A DNA stretch of 64,000 bases, from contig JALQPE010002004.1 in the NCBI GenBank assembly GCA_030407315.1, forward strand, positions 124,001 to 188,000. The letters are read 5' to 3'. The stretch's first letter is position 1; each line of letters opens with the position of its first letter. The stretch is from Asparagopsis taxiformis (taxonomy: Eukaryota > Rhodophyta > Florideophyceae > Bonnemaisoniales > Bonnemaisoniaceae). A program made the position numbers and the translations under genes. Positions 20,948-31,618 of this stretch are shown piece after piece. The notes below the pieces were generated by a model. It made no database searches. It saw only the letters and a program-made list of their open reading frames with translations, and was not told where the DNA came from.

Positions 20948-21820
20948 ATGACGATGCACACCCTACTCCTGCTATTGCTTCTCCTGTTGCAACGCGCGCC
21001 GTCCGCAATCGCGCATGCGCCCGGCGAAGAATTCACATATCTATCCATGTTTCTCCACCCGGACGCTCGCAGTGGCGGAAAATTGGACTATGAAACGCTA
21101 GCCAAGCAATATCTGAAAAAGGAGACGATATCAGGACGACGCGGCCGTCGCAATCTCGCCGCGATCGACGAGGCCATTCTCGGGCTGGAAGGCGGCGAAA
21201 CAAATGCCGCCCCGGCCCCGCTCCCGCAACAGCCGGTTAGCGCTGTGCATGACGAGACGCCCAAGGCGCATGCAGAAAATATGACGCAGCTTGCTTTGGC
21301 ATTGGTGCACGTCGTGAAACAGAACAAGGCGCATTCCATGGTCGACGTGCCGTGTCGCGCGCACGCGCATTGGATGCCCGCCGCGCTCAGATTGATTCGG
21401 GAGCGCGATCCGACCTTTCGATACTATTGTGTGGACACCAATCGTAACGTAGTGCGTCGCATGCAACAACGCATGGCGATGGACGGCGCGCAGTTTGTGG
21501 TGAGCCGGTTCTGGAAACATGATTTGCCTCGTGCAGATCTGGTCTTTTCATGGGCGGGGCTGGATCAGATGCATGAGCAGAATGTCGTGCAGTTTGTGAG
21601 AATGCTGGCGCGGGCTGGTGATCGACATTCGCTGGTGTTGATTGGTAGTCGTGCGGCGCGTCAGGATGGTTTGAATGGCACAGATGGACGGGGGATTGAT
21701 TTGATGAGTTGGCCGTTTAGTTTGCGTCAACCTTGGAGTGTTATTTCGGATCTTTCGACGGATGGTAGTGGCAAACAACTTTATGTTTATCGACCGCGTG
21801 ATATGCTTGCGATGGAGTAA
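20948..21820 (+). CDS. Secreted or luminal class I methyltransferase-like protein
   Basis: The 290-aa protein begins with a clear signal peptide: a Leu-rich core over residues 5-14, then a likely cleavage near AIAHA. The mature part carries a Rossmann methyltransferase pattern: a first strand with MVDVPC, then an aromatic WMPAAL helix, the YYCVDTNRNVV strand that usually ends in the acidic ribose-binding residue, DLVFSWAGLDQMH in the position of motif IV, and a late SWPFSLRQPW. This layout matches an algal and invertebrate family with VPCGDxxWM at motif I. Here the GD pair is replaced by Arg-Ala-His, so SAM binding may be altered. Compartment (ER, Golgi, wall) is inferred from the signal peptide. 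The GMP synthase gene follows 170 bp downstream on the same strand. Confidence 0.65.
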   Translation: MTMHTLLLLLLLLLQRAPSAIAHAPGEEFTYLSMFLHPDARSGGKLDYETLAKQYLKKETISGRRGRRNLAAIDEAILGLEGGETNAAPAPLPQQPVSAVHDETPKAHAENMTQLALALVHVVKQNKAHSMVDVPCRAHAHWMPAALRLIRERDPTFRYYCVDTNRNVVRRMQQRMAMDGAQFVVSRFWKHDLPRADLVFSWAGLDQMHEQNVVQFVRMLARAGDRHSLVLIGSRAARQDGLNGTDGRGIDLMSWPFSLRQPWSVISDLSTDGSGKQLYVYRPRDMLAME

Positions 21821-21991
21821 GATAGATGTTGTTCTCAACGACTATTAGAGCTTCTAAAAATTACTAGAAATCACACCATTTGTAGACCTCGCCGCGCCGT
21901 GGATCAAAAAGTCGGTACGACACTGCACGTCTGAGCTGAACGATAGACTCGCCCGCGGTCACTCTCGGTAACTAGACCACGCCCGACCAGC

Positions 21992-23550
21992 ATGGATGAC
22001 ACCTTCACATCATCCCACGAGGTCATTCTCATCCTCGATTTCGGCTCCCAGTACACCCATTTAATTGCGCGCCGTCTACGAGAATGCAACGTATACTGCG
22101 AATTGCAGCCGTACAACCTCTCCATCGCCCAAATCAAGCGCATAAACCCAAAGGGAATCATCCTCTCCGGCGGGCCCTCCTCCGTCTACGAGCCTGATGC
22201 ACCGCACGTCGCCCCGGGTCTCTTCGACCTCGCATACCCCGTGCTGGGCGTCTGCTACGGCCTGCAGGAGATGGCCTGGAATCTCGGCGGCCGCGTGGTG
22301 CCGGGCTGCAAGAAGGAGTATGGTCATGCAGAGGTGCGTGTGAATGACGCACTTTCAGACGCGCTGTTTCAAGATTTGTCGCATACATTTCCGTCTGGAT
22401 GAGCCACGGCGACAAGCTTGAGACGCTTCCCGATGGGTTTGTGGATGTGGCTACAACGGCCAACACTGAACATGCCGCTGTGGCACATCCAGATCGTAAG
22501 CTCTACGGCTTGCAGTTCCATCCGGAGGTGACGCACACGGAGAACGGTACCGCGATTTTGAACAACTTTGTGTCGAATGTCTGCGGATGCGCCGGCGATT
22601 GGTCTATGGCCGATTTTGTTACAGAGGCTAAGAATGCGATTAGGAATATGGTCGGCGATGGCATTGTTATAGGTGCTGTGTCGGGTGGTGTTGATTCGAC
22701 TGTGGCCGCCGTGCTGATGAAGGAGGCGATTGGAGATCGATTCCATGCATTTCTGGTGGATAATGGTGTGCTCAGGAAGAAGGAAGCTGCGGAAGTGATG
22801 GACCGGCTCGCCAATCGATGTGGTGTCAATTTGAAGTTTATTGATGCCGCGGATATGTTCTTACAGCGTCTGTCAGGCGTGACGGAACCAGAGAAGAAGC
22901 GTAAGATTATTGGCAATACTTTCATAGAATGCTTTGAGAAGGAGGCTTCTATACTGGATGCTGATTTTTTGCTACAAGGAACGCTGTATCCTGACGTGAT
23001 TGAATCGGTTTCGCATAAAGGGCCCTCCGCGACTATTAAGACGCACCATAATGTTGGCGGGTTACCGGCGCATATGAAACTCAAGCTTATTGAGCCGTTG
23101 CGGTTTTTGTTCAAGGATGAGGTGCGCAAGCTGGGTCTAGAGCTAGGAATTGAGGAGGAGAGTATTTTCAGGCATCCATTTCCGGGACCAGGTTTGGCAA
23201 TTCGCATTCTAGGGGAGGTTACGCCGGCGAGGTTGCAGGCGTTGAGGGAAGCGGATGCCATATTTCTGGAGGAGTTGCGTGCGTGTGGATTGTATAGGCA
23301 GATTGGTCAGGCTTTTGCCGTATTGTTACCTGTCAAGGCAGTGGGCGTGATGGGAGACAGGAGGACGTATGAGGAAGTCATTGCCTTGCGTGCAGTCAAG
23401 ACATCGGACTATATGACGGCTGACTGGTTCGATTTGCCCGTCCCGATGTTGCGAAAGACTTCAAATCGGATTGTGAATGAGATTCCTGGCATCAACCGAG
23501 TGACATACGACATTACTTCCAAGCCGCCGGGAACCATTGAATGGGAGTAA
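21992..23550 (+). CDS. guaA: GMP synthase (glutamine-hydrolysing), interrupted by a one-base frameshift
   Basis: GMP synthase converts XMP, glutamine and ATP to GMP in purine synthesis. The first frame (21992-22402) holds the class I glutamine amidotransferase start, [23 protein letters not shown] and the nucleophile C88 in GVCYGLQ. The second frame (from 22393 on) continues exactly where family members do: VWMSHGDK, then [12 protein letters not shown] with the catalytic His/Glu, the ATP P-loop SGGVDST, and the C-terminal dimer domain ending KPPGTIEWE. The frames meet at 22391-22393, where one base appears to be missing. Everything else is intact and the total length (about 519 codons) is normal, so a sequence error or a recent inactivating deletion is more likely than recoding. 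The symbol is the bacterial name; eukaryotes often use GMPS or GUA1. Confidence 0.9.
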
Positions 23551-23676
23551 ACTATGTGATTTCGTAGAATAACGTGGAGTTGCATCAGTGGAGAGCACGC
23601 CCTGTTTAGATATTATAGTACACGAGTGTTTTCCCATTTGAGAAGTCTGAACTACACAGTAACTAGCCGCTCACAT

Positions 23677-26554
23677 CTATGAACTGTTCCTAATGGACCT
23701 ACTCGCGAGCGGAATTTTGCCTGGTGCTGATTCAAAAGCTGAAATAAGAGAGGATAGCGTTACGTCTAAGTTCTTACCTGAGTAGACCGATAGTTTGGAT
23801 CGGACTATATCTTTCTCGAGAGATTGTGCTTGACACGGATCGAAAAATGATTGCACCCTTTCAATAACATCCAGGGCATGACCTTTCCGTGATTGGCTTT
23901 GTCGCAAGTGTTCGTTGTCACATTTGGGGTCCGAGCATTGACCGTGTAATTCATTCAGGCAGATGGTCTTCATCGGGTCGATGTTGTGTGTCCATGTGAG
24001 GGACAACGGACTCACATTTCGGCGATCTCTAGCCCTGGTGTGTACTGGAACGCGGAGCAGAAACCTTTGAAGTATGGATTATGGCATGAAAAACGGTAGT
24101 GAAAGAAGATTTGGGCGAGAAAATGATAAGTGGAGACATATTTTGAAAGTCGCAGAAACAAGTTGTGGAAAGGTTTGTCAGTATATGCCGGAGAATACAA
24201 AGTTGTTTTCGACTGCAATTATCAGTAAAACCAAGCATCAAGGAAAAGTGGGTATCGTACGATCGTAAACCAGTGAGGCAACTAGTGAAATAGTCACCAT
24301 TCGAAGGAGAGTATGGGGAGGGCTGCAAAATGGCATCGCAGTTGTTAGGTTCAAGCAATGATACGGTTGGTTCGATATTTTCAACATCGCAGTTCAAAAT
24401 TTGTTCGCAAGTAGAGTTAGAGGCATCGCGCGTAGTAGCTGAAAGGGTCTGATCGGTATTTTCAGTTTCACTGATACAGAAGTCCAAGCGAGGGAATAAG
24501 TCATCTGAATTGGGGATATCGATGAGAGAATTGCGAATACGTTCGGCAGCTCGACCGATCTTTTGAAAGTCTTGCTCTGCATCATACACATCCAATTGCG
24601 CTTCTTGTAGCTCTTTCTTCAACCATCCGAGCCTTTGTCGCTTGAATGACAGTTTTGCAGCTGCCTGAGCCACCGAAACATCAGCTGCATGGACCAACTT
24701 GGAGTAGTCACGCAGCATGGTAAGTTGCTGCTCAGCAGTCCTCAAATCAGTCATCAGCTCTTCGATTCTAGCAGATTCGTCGGCAAAACGATGGATTTCA
24801 GCAGCGCAGATGTCCAGCTTGCGGTCATTCCACGGGGTTTGCACAGCTTCTGCAGCCGGAGAGGTAGAAATATCCTTTTCCGATTTTTCTTCGTTCGACG
24901 CAATCGGCTTGCCTTTGTGCTTGGATTCCGTCTCCACATAGTATCGTGTTCGTCTCTTGGGTTGCTGTGAAGCTGAGTGCTTTGGAGCAGTTGGAAGTTT
25001 CTTCGAAGATCTTGCAACTTTGCCATTTTCAAATGAACGCGTCGAGTGAAGTGCATTGGAACTAGACACTTTTTTCCCCGCCAACTTTCCCGGGGAAGTC
25101 TTGAAGGTATCCTCGTTCGGTTTGCGATTTTCCGACGCAGATACGCTTGCTCCATTCGCTGGTTTCTCCATTTTTTGTTTTCGAATTCTTTCCAGGAGGG
25201 CAATCCGTTCCTTCAATTCCAAAATGGGTATCCGAGAGCTGCCTGGAAGTTTTGAGCTGGATTTGGGAGGTTCATCGGTAACAGTTTGGGATGATGGCTG
25301 CTGTGGCTGCGACTTTCCTGCAAGAGCAGCGGGACACTGACCAAGTTGCACCATACGAATTTTCATCTCCTCAACTTTTTCACTTCTCGAAAGACGCTGT
25401 CGCTTGACCATATACTCTGCTGGCAGATTGATCGGATGTTCCTCATCGTCTGACTCATCATCCGAAATATCAAAAATGAGGCAGGTTGCGCGTCGTTTAC
25501 GGGTGTTTGTCGGAATCTGTTGCTTATGTTCTGATGGTTGTTGCACGACAGGGTCCAATTTAGCAAGCACAGTAGTAGGCTGCACAGGGTCCGATGGGTA
25601 GGACTTTAATGGTGCTCGACTTTTTTCTTTCATGCTCATCAAAACCTTTTTACGAAGTTCGACAAGACTCTGTCGTTTGTTAGGTTTAGACAGTAGATCA
25701 TCAGTGTGGGCAGGGTTGGACTGAGGCGGATGGTCAATATGTTCATCGACGGATATGGGCCTTGCGGTATGGTCAACATGATTGATAGTGACGTGATCTT
25801 GGTGCACAAGGTTCATTGTGTGTGCATCATGGAAATGGGACGTGGTGTTCTGCAAAGACGTATGATGATTGGGCGAAGATGGCGTGTTAGAACAATTGTG
25901 GTTGGGAGCTGAAAGATTGATTTGCTCAGATATGAGCTGTTGAGCGGTGGATGGCGGTTGAGGCCATTCACGGGGAAAGGCGGGAGTGGACAAGGGTTTA
26001 TGTTGCACATGCGAAATTTGCTGCGGGCACTGCACAATTGAACGCTGAGCTTCACCATAATCAGTTGAATACTGCGTCTTGTCATATTGGGCATCAAATT
26101 TGGCGGCAGCATTGCGCTGATGCGAATCTGCAAGGGACGACTGTTGTTGCATCGACAGTAGATTGCGCCTGCCATGGAAATGGGGCTGTGAAAAATCGTC
26201 CGGGACGGTGTGCTGTTGATGCGAGTTGACAAACTCGCAGGTGGGGGTTGGAAAAGAGGCTGGATGGGAGGTCTGGGGAAAGGGGGGATACGACGAGTGG
26301 TCATTGTACGGAAGCGGAATTGACGGGGGGAAATGGTCGGACGAGAAGGGCGGAGCGGCGTCTGGATATTGCACGGGCGCATGGAAAGCAATGGACGGTA
26401 GCTGATTCAATGGGGGGCAATATACAGCGGGTAGGTCCGGTGTCGGTGTCGGGGATGACGTTGCCGAACTGGTCGATACAGTGACGGAGGGCGGTGTGTT
26501 GGGAAGTTCGAGAATTTCACCGTCCTCCACAGGCGGCTTGGTGGGATTGGACAT
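23677..26554 (-). CDS. ZFC3H1/Red1-like nuclear RNA surveillance protein, probable two exons
   Basis: Exon 1 starts at 26554. Its first about 280 residues are low-complexity Pro/His/Ser. Basic stretches follow (KRQRLSRSEKVEEMKIRMVQL, split by low complexity) and a coiled coil lies at about residues 600-680. The last exon contains SLTWTHNIDPMKTIC and a Cys-x7-Cys-x4-Cys-x3-His finger (24000-23880), which matches the zinc finger specific to ZFC3H1 and fungal Red1, including the preceding SLTYSxxIDP-like strand. Exon 1 near its end reads DYFTSCLTGLRSY, like the conserved segment before that finger. An intron is needed in between: candidate donors are 24231 (GTTTTA) or 24260 (GTACGA), candidate acceptor at 24045. 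Relatives link the Mtr4 helicase and exosome to nuclear polyadenylated RNA decay. Confidence 0.7.
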
Positions 26555-28216
26555 CGTGCGTGAGGGAACAGGACGGGCTTACCGCATCCATAGAGTAAAG
26601 TCGACGTCTGTTGTTGCGGCGGGATGTTGGACGTGTGCTCGCGGTGCGCACACGATTGGTTTTTATCTGCGCGACGCGGCACAGTTGTCGGTAGCGACGT
26701 CAAGAGCGTTGTAAACAACGGCTGTGGATTCGATGGCTGCCGCGGCTGGCATGCCGCAATGGAGCACCTTCTGCACATGCCACGTGTACAGGTGAGTAGC
26801 GCGAGTTTTTGCGTTTTAAATGCGATGCGTTTCCACCATAGATCCAATTTATGCGAAATAAAACAATTTTTTTGAGAGCTTATTCAGGGCAACTGTAAGT
26901 TGATTCGAGACGTGATCGCACTCGCTGATAGTCAATCATCTTTCTGCCAGGGTTGTACCGGTCGCAATATTTGACACTTATTTTGCAAAGGCCACGAGGC
27001 GTGCCTTTAATTTTGTCAAGAAGGCTTACATTTCCAGTTCAGATGGCTCGCTGGAAGGAAGATAACGATTTGTGGACCGTCGCTTCGCGTGTAACACTGC
27101 TCGATGACGACCTTTAGGTGGTGAGAAGTGTCAGTGTATTTACCTATCCTAAGTGTTAGTGTTTGCTGTCGTCAACGTCGGGTTGTCCCGTTAACACGTT
27201 CAAGTCATTCTGATATAGCTATGTGTTATGGGTCGTCAAAATCTTGTATCTACTGGGCCCGAGTCTACGAAAACGATTCGATTGAGCTGAAGGACTACAA
27301 TTGTTCAAGCAAAACTGAAAGGATGTGACTCGTGGGGAATAAAGCAATATTGATAGTTCAACAACGATGGCTCACAAGTTGTTGAGTCACTGAAGGGATG
27401 TTGTCGTAATACTGTGGTTTGTGTGGGTGGTCCGACTCGCACAAAACGCAAGCTGCGAAGAAGGCATATTGTATGGAGCACATCAGCAAACATAAAAGTG
27501 GGCATTTTGTTCTAAATGGGTCGAACAACTCCAGGTTTGACACTTTACAGTTTGCTTCTGGAAAGTACCTATTTTAATATGCAACCAATTTAATGCACAG
27601 GGCCCTTTCAAAGCATATCTAGCAGTAACGGCGCGATACAACAGCAATGTATTCCTATGCTACGTGATGTTATTCCAGATTCGGGGCAGGAAAACTTGGG
27701 AGATGAGCATCTTATCAACATCATGTACTATCAACCAAGTGGCGCTGTATGCATTCAGCGATTCGCATTTGTTCTCGCAATTAATGCCATACCAACACTA
27801 CCATCTCAGTTGAAGCTCGCCCGCACCTGGCCACAGTCGATTTCAAAATTGAGCGCCAATTTGGTCGCGAGCGCAGGACACCATAGTAGCTCTCGTGAAT
27901 GTGCCCGCGACAGCACGAAAGGGTCGCTTTGGGCGCGCAAGTCGCAATTAAGAAAATCATAAAATTTTACGCCGTTAACATGCGTAACAATAAATTTAAA
28001 ATATTCGCGGACAACTTGCACCAAAGCGAAGCAGCAGCGCAACGCAACGCAACACATCACAGTGCACCGACTTACTCACCCGCTCATCTTTGCCACAATC
28101 GACCTTGCAAGCAATCCCGCCCGCACCGAGCAGCGCGCCATTGTCCGAGCAGTTGTGCAGTCGACAGATTGCTCAATTTCCGCGCCACCAATCCGCCATT
28201 GATCCCGAGCATCGCC
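26555..28216. other. Divergent intergenic region
   Basis: 1.66 kb between the divergent starts of the ZFC3H1-like and BET genes. An open frame runs into the BET gene from 27899, but it is compositionally unlike the protein and was not included. No other gene was recognised. Confidence 0.5.
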
Positions 28217-29641
28217 ATGGTCGAGAAGCGCGTCGCGCGCCGCAAAAGCGCCTCACCGGGTATCAAGCAGGAAAACGTCACCAAATCACGCACCCCATCT
28301 CGCAGACGCCGTTCCCGTCCCGCCCGTCCAAAACCCGAGCCCCAAGCCGCCGAAGAACCCGTCGAGGAGGTCATGGAGGAGGGCCACGGCACCGACGTGG
28401 ATGATGCACCTGGCGTCAAGCGAACTACTAAACGAAAGCGCGAATCCGTACCCTCCAAGGACGCTCTCCGCGCCTCCCAGCTTTTCTGCTTCTTCAATGA
28501 CTTGCTCATCGAGCTCATTGCCGACCCCGCATGTGACGCCTTCCTCGAGCCTGTTCTCAAGCTATGGACCGATGACGACGTCCCCGGCTACAGGGAGAAG
28601 ATCAAAAAGCCAATGGACTTGGGCACGATGACCCAGAATATGCGCGAGGATGTTTACATCATCTCCGAGCCCGGCGAGAAGGGTGTTATCGAGTATAGCT
28701 TTGATCACAAAGCGTGTGCTGATGATATACGTCTCATTTTCCAAAATTGTATGGCTTATAACGATCCCAAAAGCGAAATTCATAATACTGCTGCCGGCCT
28801 TTTGCAACAGTTGAATCAAAAGATTCTCAAGCATGACAAGATGGCCCGCCTCAAGGAAATCGCTACCAAGAAGGCCAAGCGTGAAAATGAGCGCAAGCGC
28901 AGAAAGCTCGCTGAAGAAGAGGCCGCAACCGCTGCAGCTAGTGCCGCCAGAACAGCTGCGTTGCTTGCAAAGGCCAATAAGGACGCCGCAGACGCCGAGA
29001 AGAAGAGGCTCGAAGAGTTGAGACGAAAGGAGGCAGAATGGGCCGCCAGGCTAGAAGCAGAAAAGAAAGCCGCTGTTGCGATTGCTGTTCAAGAAGCGCT
29101 TGCGCAGCAGAAGAAGGAAAATACTCGCCAGTCCAAGCTGGTCAATACCAGCAGTGTCAGTAGTGATGAACATGAAGGTGTCGGGGAGGTCACCTTTACT
29201 TTTGTTTCAACTACTGGTATGGAAAAGAAGAGGGGGCGAAAGAGTGCCGTTGTCATGGAACTGGAGGCTCGCCATGACGAACTCATGAAGAGAAGAAAAG
29301 TCATGGTGGAAGCAACAGTTCAACTTGAGAAGCAAAAGCAAATTGAGATGACTTTTGAGGAAAAGCAAGAAATTTGTGAACAAGTTGCAGCTCTTGACTT
29401 TATCCGTATGAAGGAGATTGTGAACATAATTGCCAGAGGAATGAACCGCCCTGACATTTTGAACGAAGTCGAAATTGATCTCGACATCGACAATATTGAT
29501 AACGTGATTCTACGTGAAATCCAGTGTTTTCTCAATAATCCCGTTGCCGCCACAGCAAAAGGTGCTCTGCGGCAAGTGGAAGCAGAAATAGCTGATATTG
29601 AAAGTAATCTTGTTGGCATTCGCTATTACAAACCAAATTGA
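28217..29641 (+). CDS. Bromodomain and NET domain protein (BET / GTE family)
   Basis: The 474-aa protein starts at GCCATGG (MVEKRVARRK). After a basic, Pro-rich N-terminus with likely nuclear signals (SRRRRSRPARP, KRTTKRKRES), a single bromodomain spans about residues 85-200. It includes the helix with PMDLGTM and the acetyl-lysine-binding Asn in NCMAYNDPKSEIH. A long basic/alanine coiled coil follows (about 215-310). The NET domain at about 375-440 has MTFEEKQEICEQV and a DLDIDNIDN-rich end. One bromodomain plus NET is the plant and algal GTE/BET arrangement. Such proteins read acetylated histones and recruit transcription complexes. Several residues at the bromodomain start diverge from WPF, so ligand affinity is uncertain. 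Confidence 0.88.
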   Translation: MVEKRVARRKSASPGIKQENVTKSRTPSRRRRSRPARPKPEPQAAEEPVEEVMEEGHGTDVDDAPGVKRTTKRKRESVPSKDALRASQLFCFFNDLLIELIADPACDAFLEPVLKLWTDDDVPGYREKIKKPMDLGTMTQNMREDVYIISEPGEKGVIEYSFDHKACADDIRLIFQNCMAYNDPKSEIHNTAAGLLQQLNQKILKHDKMARLKEIATKKAKRENERKRRKLAEEEAATAAASAARTAALLAKANKDAADAEKKRLEELRRKEAEWAARLEAEKKAAVAIAVQEALAQQKKENTRQSKLVNTSSVSSDEHEGVGEVTFTFVSTTGMEKKRGRKSAVVMELEARHDELMKRRKVMVEATVQLEKQKQIEMTFEEKQEICEQVAALDFIRMKEIVNIIARGMNRPDILNEVEIDLDIDNIDNVILREIQCFLNNPVAATAKGALRQVEAEIADIESNLVGIRYYKPN

Positions 29642-29927
29642 CGCGCTGAGTCGCCCATGTTGTACTCTGCCGTTAACTTTTTCTAATGCCTATAACCCGT
29701 GCAGCCCTCATTCCGCCCATGAATCTGAAGAAACAGTTGGTGTCGTCGTGATGTGATATTAATAGAGGGAAGCCAAGCCAACGGGATGTGTATGTCATGT
29801 TTATTCCAACATAAAGTAAATCAATTGAAACTGCATCATTGCCGTTTGTGCACAAACAACCCGTCCATCGACTTGTTTCCTGTGGGATGTTGAGAGTGCC
29901 AAACGTTATTCACGCGCCGCTGCGTCG

Positions 29928-30392
29928 CTACTTCATCATTTTGTGTATTTTCCTAACTGCTTGTTTCTGAATAACCTCCTTTCCCTCTGCTTGCACCTGC
30001 GGATCGCACAATTTGTCCACAAGCTTCTCCTGAAACAGGTTGATGACGTTTGGCTTCGGAGGTTTAGCATTGTTAGCAGGGGACTTGCCATGTTTCGCCG
30101 GGCCTAAGCGCGCTCCGAGCTTCACTTTCGGATAGCCTGCAGGAGTTTTGTTCAGTTGCGGACTCGCCTGAGAAAAATGGGTTCCAGGAGGATAGTTTGA
30201 GGAAGACGGTAGAGAAGGATTCGGCGTGTTCTTTCCCTTCTCTATCAGCTTCAAAGCATCTTCCTTGAGTCCGCGAATCGTAGCGCTGGAGCTCATAATA
30301 TGTCGAAGCCTAGTCTTTTCTCTCTTGAGAAGCGCCAAGAGGTCGCAAATTTGACCTCTTCTGCTTCTGTACTCTGCCATAAAACAAGGCAC
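29928..30392 (-). CDS. Small basic protein A with C-terminal EKLxxKLxDPxVQA motif
   Basis: The open frame has 154 codons; possible starts are 30392, 30380 and 30296 (MSSSATIRGLKEDALK), the last resembling the MSS start of the paralogue at 31532. The middle is Pro/Ser/Lys-rich with YPPGTHFS and AGYP elements. The C-terminus is an amphipathic helix with QEKLVDKLCDPQVQAEGKEV. The same C-terminal pattern ends the proteins at 31110-31532 and 36665-37750. No known domain was recognised. Function unknown; the motif looks like a short docking or oligomerisation helix. Confidence 0.55.
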   Translation of the reverse strand: MPCFMAEYRSRRGQICDLLALLKREKTRLRHIMSSSATIRGLKEDALKLIEKGKNTPNPSLPSSSNYPPGTHFSQASPQLNKTPAGYPKVKLGARLGPAKHGKSPANNAKPPKPNVINLFQEKLVDKLCDPQVQAEGKEVIQKQAVRKIHKMMK

Positions 30393-31109
30393 GAACGTGC
30401 TTCTATACTGTCTGCAGAGAGCAATAATATTCGGGGTGGGCGTGGTCGCTGTTCTGGAGGTTGGCAGTTACAGCTGTAGTAAGCTGGGAATCTGTCCTTG
30501 CTGTAATCGCGATGTTCTATCATAGGGCTCGCCTTACTGGTGGTTTGTCTAAGCCAAATCAGATTTCAAACCGACGGTTTAGAAGTTTCGTCACGTTTTT
30601 TTCCGTTTGCCATTTCATATGTTGTGTCTACCTTGTGTCTAAATCTAACAAGAACATCAGCCATGGGCCTAATCTGCATCTCTTCTGGTATTCATTCATA
30701 CCAGATATGAGAGTTCCATGAAATCAGAGACATTCTATGCTCACTAGTGCATCATACTATGGTTGAATTTTAATTTGACTATGGTTGTGATGCTTGACTA
30801 CCCTAGGAATCCCAAAAGAGTCATGCTTAAAAGGAGCCAGTATGCGCTTTGCTTAATATGAAAGTATAATGTGACAAAGTCGATACATGTCACAGCATAA
30901 GTCAGAATAGCTTCAAACACGACTGCTTTAATCAAACAAGCAAACATATCTACCATGATAACGGAATGGCATTCACTACATACGCGGCGAGAAGAAATAT
31001 CCAGTGAACTCAAACGTCATTTATTCAAAAGTTAGGTAGTTAGCAAAATGTCTAAACGCATGAAGCGTCCTATTCTACAGAGATTCATCGCGAAAAGCTT
31101 TAAAAAAGA
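30393..31109. other. Intergenic, no gene recognised
   Basis: AT-richer spacer between two members of the small gene family. It presumably contains the promoter of protein A and the 3' end of protein B. Confidence 0.45.
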
Positions 31110-31532
31110 TCAAAGTTCTTTCATAAACTGCTTCAAAAGAATCTTCTTTGCTTTAGCCTGAACAGCAGGATCATTCAACTTTTGCAAAAGCTTGTCCTGC
31201 ATGGAGCCTCCTCCAGAATGGCCTGTAGAACCTGTAGGTGGTGCGCTCGGATAGGATTGCTGTGGCGGAACGCCATTACCGTATGGATACTGCTGTTGCG
31301 GCGCGCCGTTCGGATATGGATATGCGTTGGGGTACTGTTGGCCATTAGGAGAAGGATATGCTCCTCCATACGGGGCGCTTGGACCGGTGGGATAACCTGG
31401 GGGAGGGCCTTGAGGCTGTTGAGAGGATGATTGTTGAACTTGGCCTGCGACTTCTGCTGCTTTTTTGCCAAGTCTTTTAATCCAGTCTTGCTGACCAGAC
31501 GCTCTTGAGGTAGTGTGATCTTGGGAACTCAT
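31110..31532 (-). CDS. Small P/Y/G/Q-rich protein B with shared C-terminal motif
   Basis: The 140-aa protein starts with MSSQDHTTS. A short helix (DWIKRLGKKAAEVAGQVQ) is followed by about 65 residues of Pro-Tyr-Gly-Gln-Asn repeats (PPGYPTGPSAPYGG, YPYPNGAPQQQYPYG). It ends in an amphipathic helix with QDKLLQKLNDPAVQAKAKKI that matches proteins A and C. A TATA box lies 79 bp upstream, which supports this as a real gene. The low-complexity part resembles phase-separating or prion-like segments. Function unknown. Confidence 0.65.
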   Translation of the reverse strand: MSSQDHTTSRASGQQDWIKRLGKKAAEVAGQVQQSSSQQPQGPPPGYPTGPSAPYGGAYPSPNGQQYPNAYPYPNGAPQQQYPYGNGVPPQQSYPSAPPTGSTGHSGGGSMQDKLLQKLNDPAVQAKAKKILLKQFMKEL

Positions 31533-31610
31533 GGTTGGTGTGATGTATTGGGTTGTGCTGTTGTGGATTTGTGTGAGGTGATGCAGGGGGTGTTTGATGT
31601 TGCGAGTTTC

Positions 31611-31618
31611 ATTTATAT
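31611..31618 (-). promoter_or_regulatory. TATA box of gene B
   Basis: ATATAAAT on the minus strand, in the context GATATAAATG, 79 bp upstream of the ATG at 31532. Confidence 0.55.

Noticed and set aside
22385..22402. Programmed ribosomal frameshift in GMP synthase
   Set aside because: No slippery sequence allowing tandem re-pairing, and no such recoding is known for this enzyme.
24012..24218. Alternative minus-strand frame between the two ZFC3H1-like exons
   Set aside because: It ends in a stop one base out of frame with the finger exon and lacks the expected conserved residues, so it was treated as intron.
27899..28216. N-terminal extension of the BET frame
   Set aside because: His/Cys/Asn-rich composition unlike the protein, and the ATG at 28217 is in good context (GCCATGG).
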